A stretch of 64,000 nt of DNA, taken from the NCBI RefSeq assembly GCF_008042035.1, contig NZ_RDBL01000013.1:924574-988573 (forward strand), given 5' to 3'. This document shows positions 1 through 10,456 of this stretch, in pieces (the first letter of the stretch is position 1; each line of letters begins with the position of its first letter). Both the position numbers and the translations under genes were made by a program. This stretch comes from Streptomyces sp. col6 (GTDB lineage: Bacteria; Actinomycetota; Actinomycetes; Streptomycetales; Streptomycetaceae). Below the pieces are notes generated by a model. That model ran no database searches. It was given only the letters and a program-made list of their open reading frames with translations, and was not told the origin of the DNA.

Positions 1-86
1 AGCCGGTCGCGTCACCCGCCACGGGCTGGGCGGGCCGGCCGAGCCGGGCCGGCCCGCCCAGCCCGTGGCGGGTGACGCGACCGGCT
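1..86. repeat. Perfect 38-bp inverted repeat at the window edge
   Basis: Bases 1-38 are the exact reverse complement of bases 49-86, separated by a 10-nt spacer (39-48). The right arm overlaps the start of the first coding frame. A hairpin this long and perfect at the very end of the sequence may be a real structure or a fold-back artefact of a contig end. Confidence 0.9.
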
Positions 87-1189
87 GGTCCATGGACGAG
101 CGCCTGTACAACCAGGTGTGGGGCATGTTCGAGGACCTGGCCCGTGCCGCCGCCGCGTACCGCAGCGCCGTCGACTTCGCCGAGTCCCGGATGGACCAGG
201 AGCTGGAGCGGACCCTGTCCGACCCGCGCAGCCGCATCGGGGGCGCGGGCGACCGGGCCCGCGAGGAGGCCCGCGCCAAGCGCGACGAGCTGACCGCCCG
301 CGCCCGGGAGTCGCTGGACCGCGACCTCGCCCAGCTGGCCGCCGAGTCCGCCGTCGTTGAGCCCGCGCTCCCGGCCTCCTACGCGGGCTGGGACAACCCC
401 GTCTGGCACGGTTACCAGGTGCCGATGGAGATCCCCATGGCGCTGCGGATCGGCGACCTCCACCTGCCCGAGAGCACCGACCTGCGCATCCCGCTGCTCG
501 TCCGGCTGCCGCTGGAACGGGGCATGTGGATCGACAGCGGGCGCACCGCCTCCGAGGCCGCCGTACTGGCCGGCACGGACCAGCTGCGCCGGCTCGCGAT
601 GGAGACCGCCGTGCTGCACGCGGCGCGGCTGCTGGCCGTCTACCCGCCGAACGAGTTCACGGTCCACGTCATCGACCCGGCCGGCTCGGCCGCCGGGGCG
701 CTCGCGCCGCTGGTCCGGTCCGGCGTCCTGCCGTCGCCGCCCGCGACCGGGGCACAGGGCGTCTCGACGGTCCTCGCCCACCTCACCCGGCGGGTGGACC
801 TGGTGCAGATGGCGATCCGGGCGGGCGCCGCCGACTCGCTGCCGCCGGACCTGGACCCGGCCGAGCAGCTGCTGATCGTCAACGACTTCCCGCACGGCTT
901 CGACGACCGCGCGGTCACCCAGCTGCGCTACCTCGCCGACGAGGGCCCCTCCGTGGGCGTCCATCTGATGATGGTCGCGGACCGGGAGGAGGCCTCCGAG
1001 TACGGCCCGATCCTCGACCCGCTGTGGCGTTCGCTGCTGCGGGTCACCCCGGTCGCCGACGACCATCTGGCCGACCCCTGGGTCGGTCACGCGTGGACGT
1101 ACGAACCGCCGCGGACGCCGCCGGGCAGCGCGGTCCTGGACCAGGTGCTGGCCCGGGTGGCCCATGCCCGTCGCACCGGGGGCCGTTGA
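2..1189 (+). CDS. Ter-associated FtsK/SpoIIIE-like protein, 5' partial
   Basis: The frame is open to the left edge, so the start is probably missing. In-window candidates are GTG at 65, inside the inverted repeat, and ATG at 92. The visible part has a charged, probably helical segment (about 10-100 after the GTG) rich in Glu, Arg and Ala. A globular C-terminal region follows, with the segment LLIVNDFPHGF that resembles the Walker B strand of FtsK-type ATPases. No Walker A loop is visible. From memory, similar Streptomyces proteins carry an N-terminal TerD-like domain and sit beside tellurium-resistance genes; the TerC gene immediately downstream fits this. The function is unknown, and the family call is recognition, not a search result. 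Confidence 0.55.
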   Translation, partial: AGRVTRHGLGGPAEPGRPAQPVAGDATGWSMDERLYNQVWGMFEDLARAAAAYRSAVDFAESRMDQELERTLSDPRSRIGGAGDRAREEARAKRDELTARARESLDRDLAQLAAESAVVEPALPASYAGWDNPVWHGYQVPMEIPMALRIGDLHLPESTDLRIPLLVRLPLERGMWIDSGRTASEAAVLAGTDQLRRLAMETAVLHAARLLAVYPPNEFTVHVIDPAGSAAGALAPLVRSGVLPSPPATGAQGVSTVLAHLTRRVDLVQMAIRAGAADSLPPDLDPAEQLLIVNDFPHGFDDRAVTQLRYLADEGPSVGVHLMMVADREEASEYGPILDPLWRSLLRVTPVADDHLADPWVGHAWTYEPPRTPPGSAVLDQVLARVAHARRTGGR

Positions 1190-1239
1190 CCGGCCGACCC
1201 TCGTAAAGCTCTTGGCAAACAGCCCCTGACCTGGCCCTT

Positions 1240-1295
1240 TGGGGATTCTTTAGGTTTCTCTTTACCTTTCTTTGGTATTTCCTGTACCGTTCATG
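1240..1295 (+). promoter_or_regulatory. Likely promoter of the TerC gene
   Basis: An unusually A+T-rich stretch for this genome lies just upstream of the riboswitch. TTTACC at 1261-1266 and TGTACC at 1283-1288, 16 bp apart, could be -35 and -10 elements. This is inferred from position and composition only. Confidence 0.4.
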
Positions 1296-1298
1296 GAG

Positions 1299-1451
1299 CG
1301 GAGGGGAGTACTCCCATACGCGGCGTTCCCGTCAGTACGGACTGTGACCGGTCCCGGGGCGTCGGCCCAGGCGCGCAGCCCGCGTGTCCGGGTGGAAGAG
1401 ACCTCCGGCAGCGACGACGCTGATCAGTAGCCCGTAGCGAACTGCCGGAGG
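1299..1451 (+). promoter_or_regulatory. yybP-ykoY-type Mn2+ riboswitch with Shine-Dalgarno sequestering platform
   Basis: The 5' strand CGGAGG (1299-1304), followed by GGAGTA, pairs perfectly with CCTCCG (1402-1407), which follows GAAGAGA. These are the closing helix and the two conserved internal-loop strands of the yybP-ykoY family, known to bind Mn2+ and common before TerC-family genes. The 3' strand of that helix, as cctccggcag (1402-1411), is also fully complementary to ctgccggagg (1442-1451), which contains the GGAGG ribosome site of the gene at 1456. The two helices exclude each other. Metal binding should therefore free the ribosome site and turn translation on. The family call is recognition; the pairing is seen directly. 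Confidence 0.82.
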
Positions 1452-1455
1452 CGCA

Positions 1456-2436
1456 GTGGACGTTTCATGGACCCTCTGGGCGCTGACCATCCTTGGTCTG
1501 TGCGCCCTCATCGCCGTCGACTTCTTCATCGGGCGCAAGCCCCATGACGTGTCGACCAAGGAAGCCGGGATCTGGACGATCGTCTGGATCGTGCTGGCCG
1601 CCCTCTTCGGGCTCGCGCTGCTCGTGGCCGGTGAGAGCCAGGCCTCGGGCGAGTTCTTCGCGGGCTACATCACCGAGAAGTCGCTCAGCGTCGACAACCT
1701 CTTCGTCTTCGTGCTGATCATGGCGAAGTTCTCGGTGCCCTCCCACCTCCAGCAGCGGGTGCTGCTGATCGGTGTGCTGATCGCACTGGTGCTGCGGGCG
1801 ATCTTCATCGCCGCCGGCGCCGCGGTCATCGCCAACTTCTCGTGGGTCTTCTACATCTTCGGCGCGTTCCTGATCTACACCGCCTGGAAGCTCATCCAGG
1901 AGGCGCGGGCCGACGAGGAGGACGAGGAGTTCGAGGAGAACCGCCTCCTGAAGAACATCGAGCGCCGCTTCGGCGTCGCCGACCGGTACCACGGCACGAA
2001 GCTCTTCATCCGCAACAACGGCAAGCGCGTCATGACCCCCCTGATGGTCGTCATGCTCGCCATCGGCACCACGGACGTGCTGTTCGCGCTGGACTCCATT
2101 CCGGCGATCTTCGGCCTCACCCAGGACCCGTACATCGTCTTCACCGCCAACGCGTTCGCCCTGATGGGTCTGCGGCAGCTGTACTTCCTGATCGGCGGTC
2201 TGCTGAAGAAGCTGGTCCACCTCAGCTACGGGCTGTCGGTGATCCTCGGCTTCATCGGCGTCAAGCTGGTGCTGCACGCACTGCACGAGTCCGGGGTGCA
2301 CGTCCCCGAGATCTCCATCCCGGTCTCGCTCGGTGTCATCTGCGGGGTGCTGGTGATCACCACGATCACCAGCCTGATGGCCAGTAAGAAGCAGGCCGAG
2401 GCAGAGGCCCGCGAAAAGGCCGGAGACCGCGTCTAG
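1456..2436 (+). CDS. TerC-family integral membrane protein, probable Mn2+ exporter
   Basis: A 326-residue polytopic membrane protein of the TerC family, whose members (YkoY, Alx/MeeY types) export manganese, often to metallate secreted enzymes. About eight hydrophobic segments are visible. The conserved acidic motifs are SVDNLFVFVLIM (about residues 76-88) and FALDSIPAIFG (about 209-219), which form the family's metal path. The charged cytoplasmic loop ADEEDEEFEENR separates the two halves. The GTG start at 1456 has GGAGG at 1447-1451. Control by the upstream riboswitch strongly supports a manganese role over tellurite resistance. It is convergent with the next gene. Confidence 0.88.
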   Translation: MDVSWTLWALTILGLCALIAVDFFIGRKPHDVSTKEAGIWTIVWIVLAALFGLALLVAGESQASGEFFAGYITEKSLSVDNLFVFVLIMAKFSVPSHLQQRVLLIGVLIALVLRAIFIAAGAAVIANFSWVFYIFGAFLIYTAWKLIQEARADEEDEEFEENRLLKNIERRFGVADRYHGTKLFIRNNGKRVMTPLMVVMLAIGTTDVLFALDSIPAIFGLTQDPYIVFTANAFALMGLRQLYFLIGGLLKKLVHLSYGLSVILGFIGVKLVLHALHESGVHVPEISIPVSLGVICGVLVITTITSLMASKKQAEAEAREKAGDRV

Positions 2437-2445
2437 CGGCCCCGC

Positions 2446-3102
2446 TCACCAGCCCCGGGCGCGCCACTCGGACAGGTGGGGACGTTCGTCCCCCAGCGTG
2501 GTGTCGCGCCCGTGGCCCGGGTAGACCCAGGTCTCGTCGGGCAGCGGGGCGAAGAGCTTGGTCTCCACGTCGTGCAGCAGGCTCGCGAACGCCTCGGGGT
2601 CCTTGTGCGTGTTGCCGACTCCGCCGGGGAAGAGGCAGTCCCCGGTGAACAGGTGCGGCGGGCCGTGCGGGTCGTCGTACAGGAGCGTGATCGAGCCCGG
2701 GGTGTGCCCGGTGAGGTGGCGGGCGGTGAGCGCCATCTCACCCACCCGGATGGTGTCGCCGTCCTCGACGAGCACCTCCGTCGGTACCTCGACGCCCTCG
2801 GCGTCGTACCGCCCGGCGTAGGTGCGGGCCCCGGTGGCCGCGACCACCTCGGCCAGTGCCGTCCAGTGGTCGCGGTGCCGGTGGGTGGTGACGACCGAGA
2901 CGATCGAGTCGTCACCGATCAGCCGCAGCAGCGTCCCGGCGTCGGCGGCCGCGTCGATCAGCAGCTGCTCGCCGGTGGCCCGGCAGCGCAGCAGATAGGC
3001 GTTGTTGTCCATCGGGCCGACGGCGACCTTCGAGATCATCAGATCCGTCAGTTCGTGCACGTCGGCGGGCCCGCCGACCCTCACCGCTCCGCTGTACGTC
3101 AT
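2446..3102 (-). CDS. MBL-fold metallo-hydrolase (glyoxalase II-like)
   Basis: A 218-residue metallo-beta-lactamase-fold hydrolase. The metal-binding motif THRHRDHW lies at about residues 73-80, the second ligand region is HLTGHTPGS, and FTGDCLFPGG (about 151-160) supplies the bridging Asp. C-terminal VYPGHGRDT gives the last His. These are the features of the small hydroxyacylglutathione hydrolase-like group. In an organism that uses mycothiol the substrate is probably a thioester of another thiol. The ATG start is preceded closely by TATAGG (minus strand, 3112-3117), a possible -10. It lies 10 bp from the upstream same-strand gene, so the two may be co-transcribed. Confidence 0.85.
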   Translation of the reverse strand: MTYSGAVRVGGPADVHELTDLMISKVAVGPMDNNAYLLRCRATGEQLLIDAAADAGTLLRLIGDDSIVSVVTTHRHRDHWTALAEVVAATGARTYAGRYDAEGVEVPTEVLVEDGDTIRVGEMALTARHLTGHTPGSITLLYDDPHGPPHLFTGDCLFPGGVGNTHKDPEAFASLLHDVETKLFAPLPDETWVYPGHGRDTTLGDERPHLSEWRARGW

Positions 3103-3112
3103 GTACGTCAGC

Positions 3113-3802
3113 CTATAGCGGGGGCAGCGCCGGAAGCGTTCCGCCCTCGACCGTCAGCGCCGCGCCGTCGCGCCGCCCGCTGAGCCATCCCACCAGCTCG
3201 GCGGCCGTGCCCCGGACCGCGACGGGCCCGCCCTCCGCGCCGCCTCCGGTCGTCCAGAGGCGCCCGGTGTCGTCGGCCAGCCCCGTCGACACGACGTCGG
3301 GGTGCCCGCCGAACCGCTCGGCCAGGAAGTCGATCTCCCGCGCGACGAACTCGTCCGGCAGATCCTCCAGCTCGTAGCCCACGTTCAGGTCGACGTGATG
3401 CAGCTCCACCTCGACGCGGCGCCGGAAGGGCACCCGGGAGGCCGAGTCCGTCACGCCGTTGCGCAGGGTCACCGTGCGCGACCAGTCCGCGGGATCCGAG
3501 GCCGCCTCGACGAAGCGGGCCGCGGTCGCCGTCAGGTCGGCCTGCTGCTCCGCCCGCGGCCGGGAGGCGTCCCGCTCGATGTCACGGTCGCGGGTTTCGC
3601 TGTCTGCGTACATCGGCAGGCCCCGGAGAACATTTACGAGGGCGTCGGCGTTACGGGAGAGGTGCGCGACGACATGACCGCGGCTCCAGCCCGGCAGGCG
3701 CGACGGTTCGGCCAGGGCCGCGTCGTCGATTTTCGCGGTGGCGGTGAGCAGCCGATCGGTCGCTTCACGCAGTGCTGCCAGGTCGTGCGCATGATCAGTC
3801 AT
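3113..3802 (-). CDS. Maleylpyruvate isomerase / mycothiol-dependent (MDMPI, DinB-like) family protein
   Basis: A protein of 229 residues with an N-terminal DinB-like four-helix region. WSRGHVVAHLSRNADAL (about residues 40-56) carries the conserved His of mycothiol-dependent maleylpyruvate isomerases. The C-terminal part contains VELHHVDLNVGY, with the second His pair. Family members use mycothiol or bind metal; the substrate here is unknown. The start was set at ATG 3802 (MTDHAHD); a GTG at 3826 would add eight residues with no family support. It lies head-to-head with uvrA and upstream of the metallo-hydrolase, which may form a thiol-metabolism pair with it. Confidence 0.8.
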   Translation of the reverse strand: MTDHAHDLAALREATDRLLTATAKIDDAALAEPSRLPGWSRGHVVAHLSRNADALVNVLRGLPMYADSETRDRDIERDASRPRAEQQADLTATAARFVEAASDPADWSRTVTLRNGVTDSASRVPFRRRVEVELHHVDLNVGYELEDLPDEFVAREIDFLAERFGGHPDVVSTGLADDTGRLWTTGGGAEGGPVAVRGTAAELVGWLSGRRDGAALTVEGGTLPALPPL

Positions 3803-3862
3803 GGGGCGGAGCCTAGCCCCGACCACTCGTTCGGGTGAAGGAGTCCGCAGCCGTCCGCAATT

Positions 3863-3881
3863 CGAATGTGCGTGCTATACG
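3863..3881 (+). promoter_or_regulatory. Possible SOS box overlapping the uvrA -10
   Basis: CGAATGTGCGTGCT (3863-3876) matches 11 of 14 positions of the Gram-positive LexA consensus CGAACRNRYGTTYC. It overlaps an extended -10-like TGCTATACG (3873-3881). uvrA is a classic LexA target. The box is degenerate, so this is tentative. Confidence 0.35.
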
Positions 3882-3978
3882 CTCGAAGTCGAAAGCTTCG
3901 TACACCGCTGTGGCGCCCCCCATAACCTGGGCCAGGGGCTCAGTTCCCCCGCTTCTCTCCAGAAAGGTGCGGACCGGC

Positions 3979-7005
<3,027 letters not shown>

Positions 7006-7022
7006 CACCGGGGGCACACGGT

Positions 7023-7059
7023 GCGAGGCGGCGACCCCTGCGAGGGGGCGCCGCCTCGC
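7023..7059 (+). terminator. Terminator hairpin after uvrA
   Basis: GCGAGGCGGCG (7023-7033) pairs perfectly with 7049-7059. An inner CCCCT/AGGGG helix caps the stem. It begins 18 bp after the uvrA stop and has no T-tract, which is usual in Streptomyces. Confidence 0.75.
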
Positions 7060-7096
7060 CGCGTTTCCGCCCCCGCCGCCCCGGGCCGCGTTTCCG

Positions 7097-7138
7097 CCGA
7101 TCGACCGACCGACCGACCGACGGACCGACCGACCGACC
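7097..7138. repeat. CCGA tetranucleotide repeat
   Basis: About ten tandem CCGA-type units, with one TCGA and one CGGA variant, lie between uvrA and the Rieske gene. No coding frame is supported here. Tracts like this can change length by slippage. Confidence 0.85.
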
Positions 7139-7274
7139 CGGCCGGGCCGGGCCGCGCGCGGAGGCGCGCGCCTCCGCCGGTATCGTCGCTTACGTCACCG
7201 ATGCCGCCGCCGCCCCGGGCAGCTCCGGCACGGTCCTCCGCTCTGCCCCTGACGCCCCGACCCGTGGAGACCGT

Positions 7275-7703
7275 ATGTCCGGCCAGCCCGCCGCCCGCCG
7301 CACCGTGCTGAAGGGCGCCGCCCTCGCGGGCGTCGCCGGGCTGGGGGCGGCCGCCTGCTCGACCGACTCGAAGCTCGGCCACGCCCAGACGCCGACCCCC
7401 ACCGCCCCCGTCGAGCTCGGCACCCCGGACGAGATTCCCGTCGGCGAGTCCAAGCTCTACCGCGAGCAGCGCGTCGTCGTCGCCTGCCCGGCCAAGGGCG
7501 AGTTCAAGGCGTTCAGCGCCCAGTGCACCCACGCCGGCTGCCTGCTGGACCGGGTCGAGAAGAACGAGGGCCACTGCCCCTGCCACGGCAGCCGCTTCGA
7601 CACGACGACCGGCAAGGCCGTGCACGGCCCCGCGACCGTGCCGCTGCCCTCCGTCCCGGTCCGCGTCGAGGACGGAAGGCTGGTCGCCGGACCGGAGGCC
7701 TGA
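7275..7703 (+). CDS. Rieske [2Fe-2S] lipoprotein with Tat-type signal
   Basis: A 142-residue exported Rieske protein. The N-terminus ARRTVLKGAALAGVAG is a twin-arginine signal that runs into the lipobox GAAAC (about residue 30), so the mature protein should be anchored to the outer face of the membrane. The cluster ligands are visible as CTHAGC and CPCHGS (about residues 80-100), the two Cys-X-His boxes. It is too small for a cytochrome bc1 subunit. A role as an extracytoplasmic electron carrier is inferred. The start ATG 7275 has GTGGAG upstream. It converges on the next gene with 25 bp between. Confidence 0.85.
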   Translation: MSGQPAARRTVLKGAALAGVAGLGAAACSTDSKLGHAQTPTPTAPVELGTPDEIPVGESKLYREQRVVVACPAKGEFKAFSAQCTHAGCLLDRVEKNEGHCPCHGSRFDTTTGKAVHGPATVPLPSVPVRVEDGRLVAGPEA

Positions 7704-7728
7704 TCCGGCCCCGGCCGGCCCGCCGGTC

Positions 7729-8655
7729 TCACTCCCAGTCCCAGTCGATCCCCACCAGCCCCGGCCGCACCCCCTGCTCCACCAGATGCACGGTCCGGTG
7801 CCGGCCGGTCAGCGTCAGGTCCGCCCGCGCGCCCCGGGGCGCGCCCGCCGACGCCTGGGCGAAGCTGCGGCACCGCACCGGCAGCGCCTCCTCGTCGAAC
7901 CCGACCTGGAGCACGTACTGCCCGCCGCCGAAGGTGAAGCCGCGCATGTACTCGTCGCAGGGCCCGCCCGTACCGTCCTCGAAGCCGTAGCCGAACAGGT
8001 ACGTGTCGCCCGCCCGCAGCCGGGTGTCGAACAGCAGCTCGGCGACCAGCACCCCCGTCTCCCGGTCCCAGCGGATCCGGCCCGTCCGGCAGTTCTCCCG
8101 GGCGTGCACGGCGACCTGAGCCGGATCGCAGCCCGGATCGCCGACGTACACCGCGAGATAGCGGTCGATGCCGTCCCGATGGGCGCGCACCACATGCTGG
8201 GAGGCCCGGTACTGCATCTGGCGCCCCGGCCCGATCCGTACCCGCTCCTGGTGGCCCACGGTGTGCAGCCCGCCGTCCGCCGGTGACTCCATCCCCGCGA
8301 GCAGCCGCTCCACCGCCCCGGACGCCTCCACCAGCGAGCGGTAGGTGCGGGCGGGCGGACGGTCGGCGTCCGGGCGGGGCTCCTCGGCGCCCAGCAGCCC
8401 GAGCAGCGAGTTCACCGGCAGGTCCAGGACCTCCTCCAGGGCCTTCACCGCCCGCAGCGACTCCGGGCGCTGCGGGCGGCGGGCACCCTGCTGCCAGTAA
8501 CTCAGGCTGGTCACCCCGACCTTGACCCCGCGATGCGCCAGATGGTGCCGGACCCGCTGGAGCGGCAGCCCGCGCACCGAGAGCGCGGTTCGCAGCGCCA
8601 GGTGGAACGGTCCGGTGTGCAGCACCTGCGCCAGTTCGGCCTCGGTGTGCCGCAT
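7729..8655 (-). CDS. Helix-turn-helix (XRE-like) regulator with a large unknown C-terminal domain
   Basis: A 308-residue protein. The first 90 residues resemble an XRE-type DNA-binding domain (LALRTALSVRGLPLQRVRHHL, then GVTSLSYWQQGARRP as the recognition helix region). The rest, about residues 110-300, is a beta-rich Trp/Tyr/Gly domain that I do not recognise. It contains several Cys and His residues and could be a sensor domain. ATG 8655 was chosen because of an ideal GGAGG six bases upstream. The gene diverges from the secreted protease gene, and repeated GTTCAC motifs lie in the shared gap, so control of itself and that gene is likely but unproven. Confidence 0.65.
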   Translation of the reverse strand: MRHTEAELAQVLHTGPFHLALRTALSVRGLPLQRVRHHLAHRGVKVGVTSLSYWQQGARRPQRPESLRAVKALEEVLDLPVNSLLGLLGAEEPRPDADRPPARTYRSLVEASGAVERLLAGMESPADGGLHTVGHQERVRIGPGRQMQYRASQHVVRAHRDGIDRYLAVYVGDPGCDPAQVAVHARENCRTGRIRWDRETGVLVAELLFDTRLRAGDTYLFGYGFEDGTGGPCDEYMRGFTFGGGQYVLQVGFDEEALPVRCRSFAQASAGAPRGARADLTLTGRHRTVHLVEQGVRPGLVGIDWDWE

Positions 8656-8666
8656 GGGTCCTCCAG

Positions 8667-8821
8667 GTGAACGTTCACGCCGGCCGGGCACGGGGCCGCG
8701 CCGACGGGTGCCGGCCCGCAGGTGGCCGGGGGCGCGCGTTCACACCGGGGCCCCGGGCGTTCACACCGCGGTGTTCACCCGCATTCAAGCGTGTTGACCC
8801 GTCCCCGACAACGGTTGATGC
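8667..8821. promoter_or_regulatory. Divergent control region with four GTTCAC motifs
   Basis: GTGAACGTTCAC (8667-8678) is a perfect 12-bp palindrome next to the regulator's ribosome site. GTTCAC recurs at 8738-8743, 8759-8764 and 8773-8778, and CACCGCGGTG (8764-8773) is a second palindrome. TTGACC (8794-8799) and TGATGC (8816-8821), 16 bp apart, may be the promoter of the rightward protease gene. The motif also resembles half of a PhoP-box unit, but the spacings are not the 11 bp of PhoP boxes. Confidence 0.5.
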
Positions 8822-8881
8822 TCCTCCACAGCGTCCGGACGCGCTCCTAGGAACCCCCACCCCCCGCCCGGGAGGAACCCC

Positions 8882-9553
8882 ATGCGCAACCGAAGAATCC
8901 GGTCCGCCCGGATTTCGGTGACAGCCGTACTCGCCGCCTTGCTGCTCGCCGCACCCACGGCGACCGCCACCGCCGACCAGTCCCGTACCACCACTGCCGC
9001 GTTCCAGGGCCGTACCGTCACCGCCGCGGCGGTCCCCGGCCGGACGACGGCCGCGCCGACGGCCGCCCTCGCCGCCACCAAGCGGCTGAACATCACGATG
9101 CAGGCGCAGCAGAAGACCAACTGGTGCTGGGCCGCGTCCGGCAACACCATCGCCACCTGGTACGGCCGCAATTACAGCCAGAACCAGTTCTGCAACGCCG
9201 CTTTCAACCGCGCCCAGGGCTACGAGTGCCCCAACTCGCAGGCCGCGCTCGACAACGTCCAGAACGCGCTGTACTGGGCCGGCATCAGCCCCGGCTCGTA
9301 CGTCAACGGCTGGCTGCGCTACCCCACCGTGCAGGCCGAGATAGCCGCCGGACGCCCGGTCGAGACCCGCATCCAGTGGTCCTCGGGCGGCGGCCACATG
9401 CATGTCCTGTACGGCTACGACGACGCCAACAGCCTCGTCTACTGGGGCGACCCCTGGCCCTCCAGCAACCGCTACAACTGGGCCTCCCACTCCTGGTACG
9501 TGAACAACAGCGAGTTCTCCTGGACCCACTCGCTCTACCGGATCGGGGCGTGA
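8882..9553 (+). CDS. Secreted papain-like cysteine protease (AvrRpt2/C70-like)
   Basis: A 223-residue exported protein. It has a positively charged start, a hydrophobic core and an Ala-rich cleavage region (about residues 1-32), then a Thr/Ala-rich pro-region to about 65. The catalytic domain shows KTNWCWAASGNTI (Cys about 82), the papain-like Cys helix. GGHMHVLYGYDD (His about 175) and WGDPWPSS follow, consistent with the Cys-His-Asn/Asp order of AvrRpt2-like peptidases. Four Cys are present in the mature part. The start has GGAGG seven bases upstream. It is followed after 4 bp by a gene for a membrane-anchored partner. The substrate is unknown. Confidence 0.75.
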   Translation: MRNRRIRSARISVTAVLAALLLAAPTATATADQSRTTTAAFQGRTVTAAAVPGRTTAAPTAALAATKRLNITMQAQQKTNWCWAASGNTIATWYGRNYSQNQFCNAAFNRAQGYECPNSQAALDNVQNALYWAGISPGSYVNGWLRYPTVQAEIAAGRPVETRIQWSSGGGHMHVLYGYDDANSLVYWGDPWPSSNRYNWASHSWYVNNSEFSWTHSLYRIGA

Positions 9554-9557
9554 CGGC

Positions 9558-10403
9558 ATGACCTCCACCAGTTCCCCGGCCCGCTCACTCGCCGCGGCCC
9601 TGGCCGCCGCCGGTGTGCTCGCCGGCGCGGCCCTGCTCTCCGCCGCCCCGCAGGCGGCCGCCGCCGACGGCCCCTCGGCCGGCCCCGCCGCCCTGGCGGC
9701 GGCCCACGACGCGGCCACCGACGCCACCACCCTGGACACGCTGTCCCGGTTCTTCGCCCGGGAGGGCACCGTCGCCGAGGCGGAGGCCGCGCCCCGCATC
9801 CAGGGCGCCGCCGTCCCCGTACGCACCCTGTCGGCACAGTTCGTCGCGGGTGAGCCCGGAGCCGCGGTCTCCTCGCTGGACTACCTGGCCAGCACGGCGG
9901 TCTCCTCGGACGGGCAGAAGGCGTCCCTGTGGACGCTGCCCGAGCCCGGCAAGGACGGCGCCTGGCAGGTGGTGAACATCGCCACCGGCGACGACGAGGC
10001 CCGCTACACCGCGGCGGGCGCCCGCAAGCTGCCCGGCGGCACCGTCTTCCACGAGCCCCAGATCGACGCCTGGTACGTGCAGAAGGGCGACCGGGTCCTC
10101 CCGCTCGACCAGGACGCCGTCCGGGCGGTCGGCAAGCAGGGGACGAGCCTGTCCGCCTACCGCACCCGGGTCCACGCGGCCTACGCCGACAAGCTCCCCG
10201 GCTCCGCCTACGCCCGCAAGGGCGAGGCCGGCGGCTACGGGCCCGGGGCGAAGGCGCGCTCCGGCCCCGCCATCGCCGCGTCCTCCACCACCGGGACCGC
10301 GCTGACCGCCGGTTCCCTGGCGGCCGCGGGCGGCGCCCTCGCCGTGCTCGCCCTGTGCGGAGTCACCGCGCTGCGCCTCAGGAGCCGCCGCCGGACCGGC
10401 TGA
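9558..10403 (+). CDS. Secreted protein with C-terminal membrane anchor, partner of the protease
   Basis: A 281-residue protein of unknown function. It has a Sec-type signal peptide (about 1-37) and an extracellular domain of about 200 residues with no cysteine pairs. A Gly/Ser/Ala linker follows, then one hydrophobic segment (about 248-270) and the basic tail LRLRSRRRTG, so it should be tethered with the domain outside. It starts 4 bp after the protease stop and is almost surely co-translated with it. It could be a substrate, inhibitor, chaperone or surface receptor of the protease; the sequence does not decide between these. Confidence 0.6.
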   Translation: MTSTSSPARSLAAALAAAGVLAGAALLSAAPQAAAADGPSAGPAALAAAHDAATDATTLDTLSRFFAREGTVAEAEAAPRIQGAAVPVRTLSAQFVAGEPGAAVSSLDYLASTAVSSDGQKASLWTLPEPGKDGAWQVVNIATGDDEARYTAAGARKLPGGTVFHEPQIDAWYVQKGDRVLPLDQDAVRAVGKQGTSLSAYRTRVHAAYADKLPGSAYARKGEAGGYGPGAKARSGPAIAASSTTGTALTAGSLAAAGGALAVLALCGVTALRLRSRRRTG

Positions 10404-10443
10404 CCCGCCGGCCCCCCGACCCCGCGCTGTCACTGCCCGCAAG

Positions 10444-10456
10444 TAGGGTGGGAGGC
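10444..10456 (+). promoter_or_regulatory. -10-like TAGGGT close to the uvrC start
   Basis: TAGGGT (10444-10449) sits 7 nt before the ATG, so a transcript from it would begin at about the start codon. The GGGAGG just before the ATG could then not be on that transcript. Either uvrC is leaderless from this promoter, or it is read from farther upstream using the ribosome site. Confidence 0.4.

Noticed and set aside
3827..3978. Extension of uvrA to ATG 3835
   Set aside because: It would translate the promoter region; UvrA proteins begin with the ADRLIVRGAREHN segment.
8764..8773. CACCGCGGTG as a separate operator
   Set aside because: It joins two GTTCAC copies and is treated as part of that control region.
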